22,046 nucleotides of DNA from an uncultured Lachnospiraceae bacterium (GCA_910588405.1 CAJUPT010000047.1:1-22046), one strand, 5' to 3'; numbered from the stretch's first letter, positions 1-6,407 are shown. Numbers and translations are program-made. Notes: a model not told the origin generated them from the sequence alone.

Positions 1-132
1 ATGCAATCTGTTCCAATTGAGTCTATGACAGCGATTTTTGGAAAAGTACACTTTTACAAACTCCGCCCCCGCTTTTCGCAACATACGCTCAAAGTCTCAT
101 AGTGCCTGATCTTGTGAGATTCTAAAAGTACT

Positions 133-735
133 TCACGTAGTGTTCTCGAATTTCCTGACCTTCCCATAAAATGTCCCTACTGGCATTCCACAGGCTTCCG
201 CCGCCTGCCGGAGTGTTATTTTTTTCTTTCTCCAATCATGATGAACCTCTTGAAAATTTTCCGGATAAGGGCGGGCGGGACGTCCGAACTTCACACCCTT
301 GGCCTTCGCCGCCGCAATCCCCTCTGCCTGCCGCTGCCGGATGGCTGTCCGCTCATTCTCTGCCACAAAGGACAGCACCTGCAAAACGATATCGCTCAGG
401 AAGGTCCCCATCAGGTCCTTCCCCCTCCTGGTATCCAGCAGAGGCATATCCAGCACCACGATATCGATTCCCTTTTCCTTGGTGAGAATCCGCCATTGCT
501 CCAAAATTTCCTCATAATTGCGGCCCAGCCGGTCGATGCTTTTGATATAGAGCAGGTCATCTTTCTTCATGCGCCGCACCATGCGCTTGTAGGACGGACG
601 CTCAAAATCCTTGCCGGATTGTCTGTCCATAAAAATGTTTTTCGCCGGAATCGTCAGTTCCCGAAAGGCAGCAGCCTGTCTCTCCTCATTCTGATCCCGG
701 CTGCTGACACGGATATATCCAAAAATATCTGCCAT
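133..735 (-). CDS. Small serine recombinase (resolvase/invertase family)
   Basis: A 200-residue site-specific serine recombinase. The N-terminal catalytic domain starts YIRVSS, giving Tyr7, Arg9 and the likely nucleophile Ser11. The conserved SIDRLGRN block is at residues 66-73. The long E-helix follows at about 125-150 (AENERT...RQAEGIAAAKAKG), then GRP and a C-terminal helix-turn-helix at about 172-196. Length and domain order match intact resolvase/DNA-invertase proteins such as TnpR and Hin; it is not the large-serine-integrase type. The start is supported by GGGAGGGAG eight bases or less before the ATG. No transposase, invertible segment or partner gene is visible nearby, so it may be a stand-alone resolvase, a remnant of a lost element, or part of an element extending left of the window. 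The family call is secure; the biological role is not. Confidence 0.93.
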   Translation of the reverse strand: MADIFGYIRVSSRDQNEERQAAAFRELTIPAKNIFMDRQSGKDFERPSYKRMVRRMKKDDLLYIKSIDRLGRNYEEILEQWRILTKEKGIDIVVLDMPLLDTRRGKDLMGTFLSDIVLQVLSFVAENERTAIRQRQAEGIAAAKAKGVKFGRPARPYPENFQEVHHDWRKKKITLRQAAEACGMPVGTFYGKVRKFENTT

Positions 736-780
736 GTTTTCTCCCTCCCCGCCGCACCGGTCAAAGGATTCCCGGCCACG

Positions 781-810
781 GTATTTTGTCGAAAAAAGTT
801 GTATTTTGAC
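781..810. repeat. Short direct repeat upstream of the resolvase gene
   Basis: GTATTTTGTC at 781-790 recurs as GTATTTTGAC at 801-810, exactly 20 bp (about two helical turns) apart, 46 bp upstream of the resolvase start. Small serine recombinases often bind sites next to their own gene, so this could be part of a res/operator site. That is inference from position and spacing only. The rest of 736-870 is AT-rich with no strong promoter match. Confidence 0.35.
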
Positions 811-870
811 TTCATATGGGGACTTTTATCATACCGGAATCAATGTTTCAATCACGAATTGATAAAAAAG

Positions 871-1026
871 ATGAAAAAACAAAACGGAGACAATATTCAG
901 TTTTACGATAGTATAAAATTGGAATTTGAAGCGAATAAGATAAATGAGAGTCGGAAAGCTTACATGCAAATCCGCTTGGGCGACACGGTAAACCTCGTCA
1001 GAGAAGTAGAAAAATTCTGTTTATGA
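871..1026 (+). CDS. Doubtful 51-aa ORF, possible gene remnant
   Basis: An AT-rich open frame of 51 codons beginning MKKQNGDNIQFYDS and ending VREVEKFCL, in a stretch of lower GC than its neighbours. It is followed 35 bp later by a terminator-like hairpin. There is no Shine-Dalgarno sequence before the ATG, and the frame is open further upstream, so the start is uncertain. I do not recognise the protein. It may be the tail of a decayed gene associated with the adjacent resolvase rather than a functional small protein. Confidence 0.25.
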   Translation: MKKQNGDNIQFYDSIKLEFEANKINESRKAYMQIRLGDTVNLVREVEKFCL

Positions 1027-1055
1027 AAGGCTTGAAAGATCACATCAAAGAAATG

Positions 1056-1101
1056 AAAAAGCAGGAAACAATTTTCATTTCAAACTGTTCCCTGCCTTTT
1101 T
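1056..1101. terminator. Bidirectional intrinsic terminator
   Basis: The stem GCAGGAAACA (1061-1070) pairs with TGTTCCCTGC (1086-1095) with one mismatch, around a 15-nt AT-rich loop. It is flanked by AAAAA on the left and TTTTT (1097-1101) on the right, so it can act in both directions. Its main client is probably the minus-strand CooT-like gene ending at 1136. Confidence 0.75.
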
Positions 1102-1135
1102 GTCATACATATTCCAAATCACATCTATTAAAAGC

Positions 1136-1327
1136 TTACGCCGGACAATAAATCTCCACGGTATTTTTGGAAAGATCCACATTCTTCAGCATTCCCTCCA
1201 CTACCGTTTCCTGTCCCAGAATGTCTGTCAGAATCACATTTCCATCCTGAAACTCCACCTTTGCCACATACTGGGCTACAACCGTTTCAACGCCCTCTTT
1301 ATTCGTAAACGCAGTTGCCAAACACAT
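1136..1327 (-). CDS. CooT-like nickel-binding protein
   Basis: A 63-residue protein starting MCLATAF. The invariant Met-Cys at the N terminus, the length, and the pattern of short beta strands (VAQYVAKVEF, GNVILTDILGQET, LKNVDL, VEIYC) match the CooT family. In carbon-monoxide-oxidising bacteria CooT is a homodimeric Ni(II)-binding accessory protein for CO dehydrogenase maturation, with Cys2 as a metal ligand. GGGAGGTG precedes the ATG. It lies 24 bp downstream of the histidine-rich gene on the same strand, and a terminator follows it, so the two form a small operon. No CO dehydrogenase, urease or hydrogenase gene is in the window, so the enzyme it serves is unknown. It could be a general nickel-handling or metal-sensing member. 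Confidence 0.8.
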   Translation of the reverse strand: MCLATAFTNKEGVETVVAQYVAKVEFQDGNVILTDILGQETVVEGMLKNVDLSKNTVEIYCPA

Positions 1328-1351
1328 CTTCTACACCTCCCGTAATCTGTT

Positions 1352-1918
1352 TTACAATTCCTTCACCAGTTTCAGCGCCTCTGCCAGCTTTGCATTGGCT
1401 TTCGTGAATTCTGCCACGCCCTCGGCGATTTTGTCTGCGGCCTCTGTCTTGCCCAGTCCGCGCAGCTTCTCACCCATATCGGCCAGCTCGGCGGCATGAT
1501 GCTCATTGTGATCCGCCATGTAGGTCAGCAGAGCGATCACCTCTGCCGGCGTGCCTGTCCCGGTTCCATGGCTATGGCTGTGACCATCATGGCTATGGGT
1601 ATGGCCGTCGTGACCATGGCTATGTGTGTGGCCATCATGGCTATGCCCACCATGATCATGGCTATGAGTATGCCCATCGTGGCCATGGCTGTGGCCGTCA
1701 TGCTCATGCTCATGACTGTGCACATGTGCATGCTCGTGGGTATGGGTTTCCCCATCGTGGGTATGTTCGTGGGTATGGGTATGGGTATGCTCATGGCTGT
1801 GTTCATGATCATGGCAGCAGTCTTCCTCGTGGGTATGTCCATGGTCTGCCCCAAATTCATGTGAATGCGCCTCATCATGCGCATGATGATCATGACAGCA
1901 TTTTTCTTTTTCGTCCAT
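1352..1918 (-). CDS. Histidine-rich metal-binding protein with C-terminal helical domain
   Basis: A 188-residue protein. The start at MDEKEKCCHDHH is preferred over the longer frame (to 1999) because AAAGGAG lies 10 bases before it. Residues 1 to about 115 are a low-complexity tract of His with Asp, Glu, Gly, Ser and Thr (HSHEHTHTHTHEHTH, HDGHTHSHDHGGHSHDG), with CC pairs near residues 7-8 and 34-35. It is very likely a metal-binding or metal-storage segment for Ni or Zn. The C-terminal ~70 residues (PAEVIALLTYMADHNEHHAAEL...) look like an amphipathic helical domain with a conserved-looking HNEHHAAEL motif. From memory this domain accompanies His-rich tracts in Clostridia. There is no signal peptide, so it is probably cytoplasmic. 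The DNA is internally repetitive (about 1565-1830), which opens long false frames on both strands. The operon partner is the CooT-like gene. Confidence 0.85.
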   Translation of the reverse strand: MDEKEKCCHDHHAHDEAHSHEFGADHGHTHEEDCCHDHEHSHEHTHTHTHEHTHDGETHTHEHAHVHSHEHEHDGHSHGHDGHTHSHDHGGHSHDGHTHSHGHDGHTHSHDGHSHSHGTGTGTPAEVIALLTYMADHNEHHAAELADMGEKLRGLGKTEAADKIAEGVAEFTKANAKLAEALKLVKEL

Positions 1919-1944
1919 TTCCTTGTTTCTCCTTTCTGCTCGTA

Positions 1945-1971
1945 TCAGGCTTAAGCGAATACAAAGCCTGA
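1945..1971 (-). promoter_or_regulatory. Leader hairpin before the His-rich gene
   Basis: TCAGGCTT (1945-1952) and AAGCCTGA (1964-1971) form a perfect 8-bp stem with an 11-nt loop, just upstream of the Shine-Dalgarno of the His-rich gene. No U-tract follows on the minus strand, so it is not a simple terminator. It could be an operator or a leader structure for metal control; the function is unproven. Confidence 0.35.
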
Positions 1972-2005
1972 CAAATCTGCCGTCCTCTTGTCGGCTCATT
2001 TTGGT

Positions 2006-2036
2006 ATTATATGATAAACGTCAGATACATCGTAAA
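2006..2036 (-). promoter_or_regulatory. Candidate promoter of the His-rich/CooT operon
   Basis: On the minus strand a consensus TATAAT (2011-2006) lies about 88 bp upstream of the His-rich start. The -35 is weak: TTTACG (2036-2031) at a 19-bp spacing. The resulting transcript would carry the leader hairpin at 1945-1971. Confidence 0.4.
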
Positions 2037-2075
2037 CATGCAAACGAATATGCATGCCTGCACAGTCATCATCCG

Positions 2076-2315
2076 TTACCCGATTTCCGTAAACGTATAC
2101 CTTTGCAGCAGCCCATGGGCATCTACATGGTAAACCAGACTCCCGTCCGCCAAAACTTCCTTCTCGATCTTCGCTTCCTCGCCCTTTAAGAGTTCCTCCA
2201 CCCTGGCGTCCACGGCGGCCTCCCCATCCAACCGGATCTCCTCGATAAATACATCCCGCATCTGGTTGTTCGCACACTCATTAAAAATCTCTCTGACCAT
2301 CTCGTACTCTTTCAC
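2076..2315 (-). CDS. Small hypothetical protein
   Basis: A 79-residue acidic protein that I do not recognise. I place the start at the GTG at 2315 (reading KEYEMVREIFNECANNQMRD after the first residue) because GGGAGGGAGG lies exactly 8 bases upstream. The ATG at 2300 is an alternative with a weaker site, and the frame to 2363 overlaps the promoter. Residues 6-50 look helical (MVREIFNECANNQMRDVFIEE) and contain one cysteine. The C-terminal third looks like beta strands (GSLVYHVDAHGLLQRYTFTEIG). There is no signal peptide or membrane segment. It is monocistronic, with its own near-consensus promoter and about 157 bp separating it from the His-rich gene. It resembles small conserved hypotheticals of Lachnospiraceae, but no function can be given. 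Confidence 0.75.
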   Translation of the reverse strand: MKEYEMVREIFNECANNQMRDVFIEEIRLDGEAAVDARVEELLKGEEAKIEKEVLADGSLVYHVDAHGLLQRYTFTEIG

Positions 2316-2354
2316 AAAAATGCCCTCCCTCCCGACAGGTATTTGACCGATACC

Positions 2355-2383
2355 ATTATACAATATCCGACCACCGGATACAA
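2355..2383 (-). promoter_or_regulatory. Sigma-A-type promoter for the small hypothetical gene
   Basis: On the minus strand TTGTAT (2383-2378) and TATAAT (2360-2355) are separated by exactly 17 bp. The expected start is near 2348, about 33 bases before the GTG codon. Immediately upstream of the -35 is a G-tract on the plus strand (GGGGGGAGGGGGG, about 2384-2396). Confidence 0.7.
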
Positions 2384-2492
2384 GGGGGGAGGGGGGATAA
2401 AATTCGATATAAAATTTTGTTGAAATTTATGGATAAAGACTGCCAAAAGCAGATTCTCCGCCTGTGGCAGGGTAAAATGCCGGATAAAGAGA

Positions 2493-2535
2493 AGCCTTCC
2501 ACACCGTCGTTTCCGTACCGGTCGTATGGAAGGCT
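2493..2535 (-). terminator. Hairpin, possible terminator of the lipoprotein transcript
   Basis: AGCCTTCCA (2493-2501) pairs perfectly with TGGAAGGCT (2527-2535) around a 25-nt loop. On the minus strand it is followed by TCTCTTTAT, a weak U-rich tail. It lies about 280 bp downstream of the lipoprotein gene, so the assignment is tentative. Confidence 0.4.
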
Positions 2536-2650
2536 CCCTACTTTTCTTATGCAATCTTTTCAGTCTGTTGTAGAAAAAAATATATCTTATTTTTCATTCA
2601 GCATCTCTTTCTTTGTCTCTTTTGTGCTTGTTCTTCTTTTATTTTTCTTT

Positions 2651-2790
2651 AGTTTTTCTTCTATATTATCTTCTGCTTTTTTCTCTTTGTATCTCATGAT
2701 CTTTTGCGTTTCTCTCTTTGTATCTCATGATCTTTTGCTGATTTCCTTTTGTTTCTCATGAGCTTTTGCTATTTTCCCTTTGTTTCTCAG
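2651..2790. repeat. 31-bp tandem repeat, about four units
   Basis: TCTCTTTGTATCTCATGATC plus TTTTGC begins at 2682 and recurs identically at 2713. A diverged copy with TTTGTTTCTCATGAGCTTTTGC starts at 2744, and a truncated one at 2775. All are exactly 31 bp apart, and a weak copy can be aligned at 2651. The core is the palindromic TCATGA. The repeat lies just downstream of the lipoprotein gene on its template. Confidence 0.8.
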
Positions 2791-2815
2791 TCTGTTACCG
2801 CATGCCTGCAGATGT

Positions 2816-3262
2816 TCAGGTGGTATTTCCGTCCACATGATCAATGGCATCTCCTACGCCGTCAATCACGCCGTCCTCAATATCATCCAGCACGCCGCCG
2901 GTTCCGTCCATGGTGCCGTCGATTCCGTTCACATCTCCATTGCCGGAACCGTTGGTCGTTCCGCCGTTGGTTCCGTTATTAGAACCGCCGTTTGTCCCGT
3001 TGCCAGTTGTGCTCTTTTCCGTACTGTTGCTTCCGTTGCCAGTTGTGCCCTTTTCCGTACTGTTGCTTCCATTGCCAGTTTCCTTCTCATCAGAATGATT
3101 GCTTCCTGCGCCGGAGGTAGAAGCCGCACCAGAAGTCTGTCCTGTCTGGCTGCTGCTTTCCTTGTCATTATTTCTGTTTCTGCATGCCGTCATGGACACG
3201 GTGGCCAGCGCAAGCACAAGGGTCAGACACAATAATGAAATATACTTTTTTATCCCTTTCAT
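2816..3262 (-). CDS. Low-complexity lipoprotein, function unknown
   Basis: A 148-residue predicted lipoprotein. The start at MKGIKKYISLL is chosen because AAGGAG lies 8 bases upstream; the longer frame to 3349 has no such site. A lipoprotein signal peptide (KK, then LLCLTLVLALATVSM) ends in a lipobox MTAC, so the mature protein starts at Cys27. The rest is a Ser/Thr/Gly/Asn-rich stretch with two 12-residue repeats (GNGSNSTEKGTT / GNGSNSTEKSTT), then NGT/NGG repeats and an acidic tail (VLDDIEDGVIDGVGDAIDHVD). No catalytic motif is visible. It may be a wall-spanning tether or an Asp-rich cation-binding tail. Repeat number probably varies between strains. Confidence 0.7.
   Translation of the reverse strand: MKGIKKYISLLCLTLVLALATVSMTACRNRNNDKESSSQTGQTSGAASTSGAGSNHSDEKETGNGSNSTEKGTTGNGSNSTEKSTTGNGTNGGSNNGTNGGTTNGSGNGDVNGIDGTMDGTGGVLDDIEDGVIDGVGDAIDHVDGNTT
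3000..3071. repeat. 36-bp in-frame tandem repeat inside the lipoprotein gene
   Basis: Two nearly identical 36-bp units (3000-3035 and 3036-3071, each beginning TTGCCAGTTGTGC) plus a 9-bp third start. Each encodes 12 residues, so copy-number change would keep the frame. Confidence 0.8.
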
Positions 3263-3638
3263 TTTGCACACTCCTTCTTCACTGGATTTACTCGCTACAA
3301 GGTTAATATGCGCAGATTCAAAAGGCATTATTGAACCAATTGTTCCCAAATTTTTAACAAATCCATTTTATTTACGAAAATAGACAATGGTATGAAATCA
3401 AAAAGCATTTTGTGAATAATCTGTGAAAATTTTTCCGGCGGAAACGGAGCAGACTTCTGGATTTCTGTTCTATTCTATGCTATACTTTTTTCAAATGTCG
3501 ACAAATACGGCCGAGACATGATATCCTCTTTATATTATAGAAGAAACGTGCAAGACCGTATTATGCCAAAAATAGTAAGCGGCTGAAAACGGCTGCCGGC
3601 TATTATGCTATAAAAATTTACAGAAAGGAAAACACAAC
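3263..3638. other. Divergent intergenic region, possible promoter
   Basis: 376 bp between the divergent lipoprotein and hydrolase genes. It is AT-rich, with an extended -10 match TGCTATACT (3478-3486) on the plus strand but no good -35. A TATTAT lies at 3533-3538, and the direct repeat CGGCTG-AAAA-CGGCTG is near 3580-3600. No ORF with a ribosome site was found. Promoters for both genes must lie here, but I cannot place them with confidence. Confidence 0.5.
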
Positions 3639-5144
3639 ATGAAAACCAGAACATCCAAGACGATCCTCTGTCTCCTGCTGGCTCTGACGATGATTGCAGT
3701 TACGGCCTGCTCCTCCAAAGGAGACAAAAACGTCACAACGAAGGCGCCTCAGGAGACAACCAACCAGGCAGAAAGCACCGAAGAAAAAACCGAGCCTGAA
3801 TCAGAAGCTGCGGGCGGCGACGCCAAAGCCCATTTTGAGGGCCAGACCTTTGCCCAGGCTCACGACGCGTTCCAGACCAAACTGGCCCAGGAAAACAATG
3901 ATGACGATCCGATCCCTGATCCGCCGGCAGGACTATTTGACCTGGTTTCCTACCCCTCTACCGTAGGCGACCTGGCAGCTTATGTATCCAGCGATCCCGG
4001 CGACGGCGAAAAACACCCGCTGATCATCTGGGTTGTAGGCGGATGGGGCAATGGCATCGACGACTTCCCTTTTACCTACCCCGAATGGGACAATGACCAG
4101 ACAGGCTCCGCCTTCTGGCAGGCCGGCGTGCTGACCATGTACCCCTCCTTCCGGGGCGGCAACGGCAATCCCGGTAATTATGAGACGTTGTTCGGCGAGG
4201 TGGACGATATCGCCGCAGCCTATGACTATGCCGCGTCTCTGCCTTATGTAGATCCTGACCGCATCTATCTGGGCGGCCACAGCACCGGAGGCACCCGCGC
4301 TCTGCTGGCCGCGGAGTACACAGACAAATTCCGTTCCGTATTCTGCTTCGGCGCCGTGGATGAGATCAAATACCACAACAGAACCCAGTTTACCTTTGAC
4401 ACTTCGGACGACGACGAATACACCATGCGTTCTCCGATCTACTGGCTGGACGACGTCAAGACGCCCACCTTCTTAATCGAAGGCAGCGAAGGCAATGGGG
4501 ATAATCTGCTCCGTATGAAGGAAGCTACGCAAAACGAAAATATCCACTGCTATATTATGGAGGGCGCCGATCATTTCGCTCCGCTTGCGCCTCTGACCCG
4601 GCTGCTGGCTCAGAAAATATTGGAGGATACCGGCGAGGAGCCTTCTATCACACTGACCCAGGAGGAGCTGGACACCGCCATGGCCCAGGAACCCACCGTT
4701 CCGGAGCCGGTTCTCACTCAGATCAATGTAGACGAGCTGGGACTTACCCTTTCCTGCCCTTATATCTGGGAAATGACGGACGAATCTGAGGATGGCACCA
4801 CGGCGCTGACCCTCACCTCTCCCTATGAAGGAGATAACGTATGGGATATGAGCACCCTCTATATCACCTCCTATGAGGAAGAAGGAGACTATCTCGAAGG
4901 CATGACCGGGTACCTGGAGGAAGAAGGCTATACGGTTCAGGAGGCCACGATTGCCGGCCTGCCCGCCTTAGATGCCACAGGCACGGCGGAGAACAGCAAC
5001 GGCAGCATATTCAACAACCGCTATATTTTAGTGAGAAACGGCGGCACTTATGTAGATTTTGACTTCTATATTCATGAGGACTATGGAACTGACGCGGATT
5101 CGCTGTTCCAGACTGTCATAGACAGTATTTCTTTCATGCAATAA
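3639..5144 (+). CDS. Secreted alpha/beta-hydrolase lipoprotein with C-terminal PsbP/DcrB-like domain
   Basis: 501 residues. A lipoprotein signal peptide ends in VTAC (Cys24), followed by a Thr/Glu-rich linker to about residue 62. Residues ~95-330 are an alpha/beta-hydrolase of the dienelactone-hydrolase / prolyl-oligopeptidase type: strand HPLIIWVVGG, the nucleophile elbow GGHSTGGT with Ser215, and the catalytic His in GADHF (His312). The acid is likely Asp288 or a nearby residue in EGSEGNGD. Residues ~358-501 form a separate domain (LGLTLSCPYIWEM ... YILVRNGGTYVDFDFY ... FQTVIDSISFMQ) resembling the PsbP/DcrB-like fold found in many clostridial lipoproteins. It probably acts as an esterase or peptidase on the outer face of the membrane; the substrate is unknown. 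AGAAAGGA lies 9 bases before the ATG. It appears monocistronic. Confidence 0.85.
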   Translation: MKTRTSKTILCLLLALTMIAVTACSSKGDKNVTTKAPQETTNQAESTEEKTEPESEAAGGDAKAHFEGQTFAQAHDAFQTKLAQENNDDDPIPDPPAGLFDLVSYPSTVGDLAAYVSSDPGDGEKHPLIIWVVGGWGNGIDDFPFTYPEWDNDQTGSAFWQAGVLTMYPSFRGGNGNPGNYETLFGEVDDIAAAYDYAASLPYVDPDRIYLGGHSTGGTRALLAAEYTDKFRSVFCFGAVDEIKYHNRTQFTFDTSDDDEYTMRSPIYWLDDVKTPTFLIEGSEGNGDNLLRMKEATQNENIHCYIMEGADHFAPLAPLTRLLAQKILEDTGEEPSITLTQEELDTAMAQEPTVPEPVLTQINVDELGLTLSCPYIWEMTDESEDGTTALTLTSPYEGDNVWDMSTLYITSYEEEGDYLEGMTGYLEEEGYTVQEATIAGLPALDATGTAENSNGSIFNNRYILVRNGGTYVDFDFYIHEDYGTDADSLFQTVIDSISFMQ

Positions 5145-5160
5145 GCATAATCAGTCCCTA

Positions 5161-5190
5161 AAGTTCGGCGCTCAGCTTTTAGCCGAACTT
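5161..5190 (+). terminator. Hairpin after the hydrolase gene
   Basis: AAGTTCGGC (5161-5169) pairs with GCCGAACTT (5182-5190) around a 12-nt loop, 16 bp after the stop codon. A proper U-tract is lacking, so it may be an accessory structure ahead of the stronger terminator that follows. Confidence 0.5.
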
Positions 5191-5216
5191 CCGAAACTGT
5201 TTTGAAAATAAACGTC

Positions 5217-5261
5217 AAAAGTCCGCGAGACCCCAGTAATACTGTACTCTCGCGGACTTTT
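5217..5261. terminator. Strong bidirectional terminator
   Basis: AAAAGTCCGCGAGA (5217-5230) is perfectly complementary to TCTCGCGGACTTTT (5248-5261), a 14-bp stem with A's and T's at its ends. It lies between the convergent hydrolase and queA genes and can stop transcription from both sides. Confidence 0.9.
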
Positions 5262-5280
5262 CTCCACCCAGATTCTTTGC

Positions 5281-6306
5281 TCACATCACAAACATCGCAT
5301 CCCCAAAACTAAAAAACCGATACCTTTCTCTCACAGCCTCCTCATATGCAGCCATCACATGCTCCCTGCCGGCCAGAGCGGACACCAGCATCATCAGTGT
5401 AGATTTCGGCAGGTGAAAATTAGTAATTAACCCTTCCACCACTTTAAACCGGTAGCCGGGATAGATGAAAATATCGGTCCAGCCGCTTAAGCTTGTTATC
5501 TGTCCGCTCTCATCGGCGGCGGATTCCAGTGTGCGGCAGCTGGTGGTTCCCACGGCGATTATCCGACGGCCGGCCTTTTTTGCCTCGTTCAGAAGCGCTG
5601 CCTCGTTCTCCCCGATCTGGTAAAACTCCGCATGCATATGATGGTCTTCCACCTGCTCCGCCTTCACGGGACGGAAGGTGCCAAGCCCCACATGGAGAGT
5701 CACCGGAACAATCGTCACGCCCTTTTCCCGCAGACGCGCCAGCAGCTCCTCCGTAAAATGAAGCCCCGCCGTAGGCGCCGCCGCGGACCCTTCATGTCTG
5801 GCATAAACAGTCTGATAGCGGTTCTTGTCCTTCAGCTGATGGGTGATATAAGGGGGCAGCGGCATCTGCCCCAGTCTGTCCAGAATCTCCTCGAAGATTC
5901 CCTCATAGCGGAAACGGATCAGACGATTTCCCTCTTCTACCACTTCAAGCACCTGGCCGGTCAGCAGTCCATTCCCAAAGGAAATTTCCGCGCCCGGACG
6001 GGCTTTCTTTCCCGGCTTCACCAAAGTCTCCCAGACATCGTCTGCTCTCCGCTTTAACAGCAATACCTCGACGCCGGCTCCGGTTCCGGTCTTTTCGCCC
6101 ATCAGCCGGGCCGGGATCACCTTCGTATCGTTGATTACCAGACAGTCTCCCGGCCCCAGCATATCGCAGATCTCATAAAAATGTCTGTGCTCCACGGCTC
6201 CTGTCTCCTTATCTAGGATCAGCAGCCGGGAAGAACTCCGATCTTCCGGAGGGTCCTGCGCGATCAGCTCCTCGGGAAGCTCATAATCAAATAAATTTAC
6301 GTCCAT
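5281..6306 (-). CDS. queA: S-adenosylmethionine:tRNA ribosyltransferase-isomerase
   Basis: A 341-residue QueA. It transfers and isomerises the ribosyl group of SAM onto 7-aminomethyl-7-deazaguanine in tRNA (Asp, Asn, His and Tyr acceptors), giving epoxyqueuosine. Family hallmarks are LFDYELPEELIAQ near the start, PPEDRSSSRLLIL, GDCLVINDTKVIPARL, PLPPYI, the TAGLHFTEELL block, LHVGLGTFRPV, and the C-terminal NFHLPKSTLMMLVSAL. Length is typical. No Shine-Dalgarno is obvious before the ATG (AAAAAGCGCTTGAAAAT), which is unusual here; expression may depend on the upstream SH3b gene 81 bp away. No other queuosine genes (tgt, queC/D/E) are in the window. A strong terminator follows. Confidence 0.97.
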   Translation of the reverse strand: MDVNLFDYELPEELIAQDPPEDRSSSRLLILDKETGAVEHRHFYEICDMLGPGDCLVINDTKVIPARLMGEKTGTGAGVEVLLLKRRADDVWETLVKPGKKARPGAEISFGNGLLTGQVLEVVEEGNRLIRFRYEGIFEEILDRLGQMPLPPYITHQLKDKNRYQTVYARHEGSAAAPTAGLHFTEELLARLREKGVTIVPVTLHVGLGTFRPVKAEQVEDHHMHAEFYQIGENEAALLNEAKKAGRRIIAVGTTSCRTLESAADESGQITSLSGWTDIFIYPGYRFKVVEGLITNFHLPKSTLMMLVSALAGREHVMAAYEEAVRERYRFFSFGDAMFVM

Positions 6307-6325
6307 ATTTTCAAGCGCTTTTTTT

Positions 6326-6407
6326 CACAAAAGCTCACTGACAGCTCAATCATAGTTATATCGCAAAAGCTCACCGATTACTCGACTTTACCGCAAAAAC
6401 TCACTCG
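6326..6407. repeat. Three 16-bp direct repeats at the SH3b-queA junction
   Basis: CACAAAAGCTCACTGA (6326-6341), CGCAAAAGCTCACCGA (6362-6377) and CGCAAAAACTCACTCG (6392-6407) are related copies 36 and 30 bp apart. The third is the coding end of the SH3b gene (codons for ASEFLR and stop). The other two lie in the gap before queA. Confidence 0.65.

Larger units (their letters stand above)
2384..2815. other. Non-coding, repeat-rich intergenic stretch
   Basis: About 430 bp without a convincing gene. It holds a G-tract (2384-2396), a 9-bp-stem hairpin (2493-2535), a run of seven A's before TATAT (about 2574-2585), and a pyrimidine-rich zone from about 2600 containing a 31-bp tandem repeat. Frames through the repeat are Lys/Arg-rich, change with each repeat (31 is not a multiple of 3), and lack ribosome sites. 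Confidence 0.6.

Noticed and set aside
1..103. 33-codon plus-strand frame at the left edge (MQSVPIESMTAIFGK...)
   Set aside because: Open at the window edge, no visible ribosome site, and no recognisable protein features; too little to call.
1496..1971. Long open frames on both strands across the histidine-rich gene, some Met-rich and apparently hydrophobic
   Set aside because: They are by-products of the repetitive CAT/CAC-rich coding DNA, have no ribosome sites, and overlap a well-supported gene.
2585..2700. A 32-codon Lys/Glu-rich ORF on the minus strand running out of the 31-bp repeat
   Set aside because: No ribosome site, start lies inside a repeat unit, and repeats shift frame; composition reflects the pyrimidine-rich DNA.
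3471..3486. Extended -10 TGCTATACT as the hydrolase promoter
   Set aside because: No acceptable -35 and about 150 bp from the start codon; mentioned only in the intergenic description.
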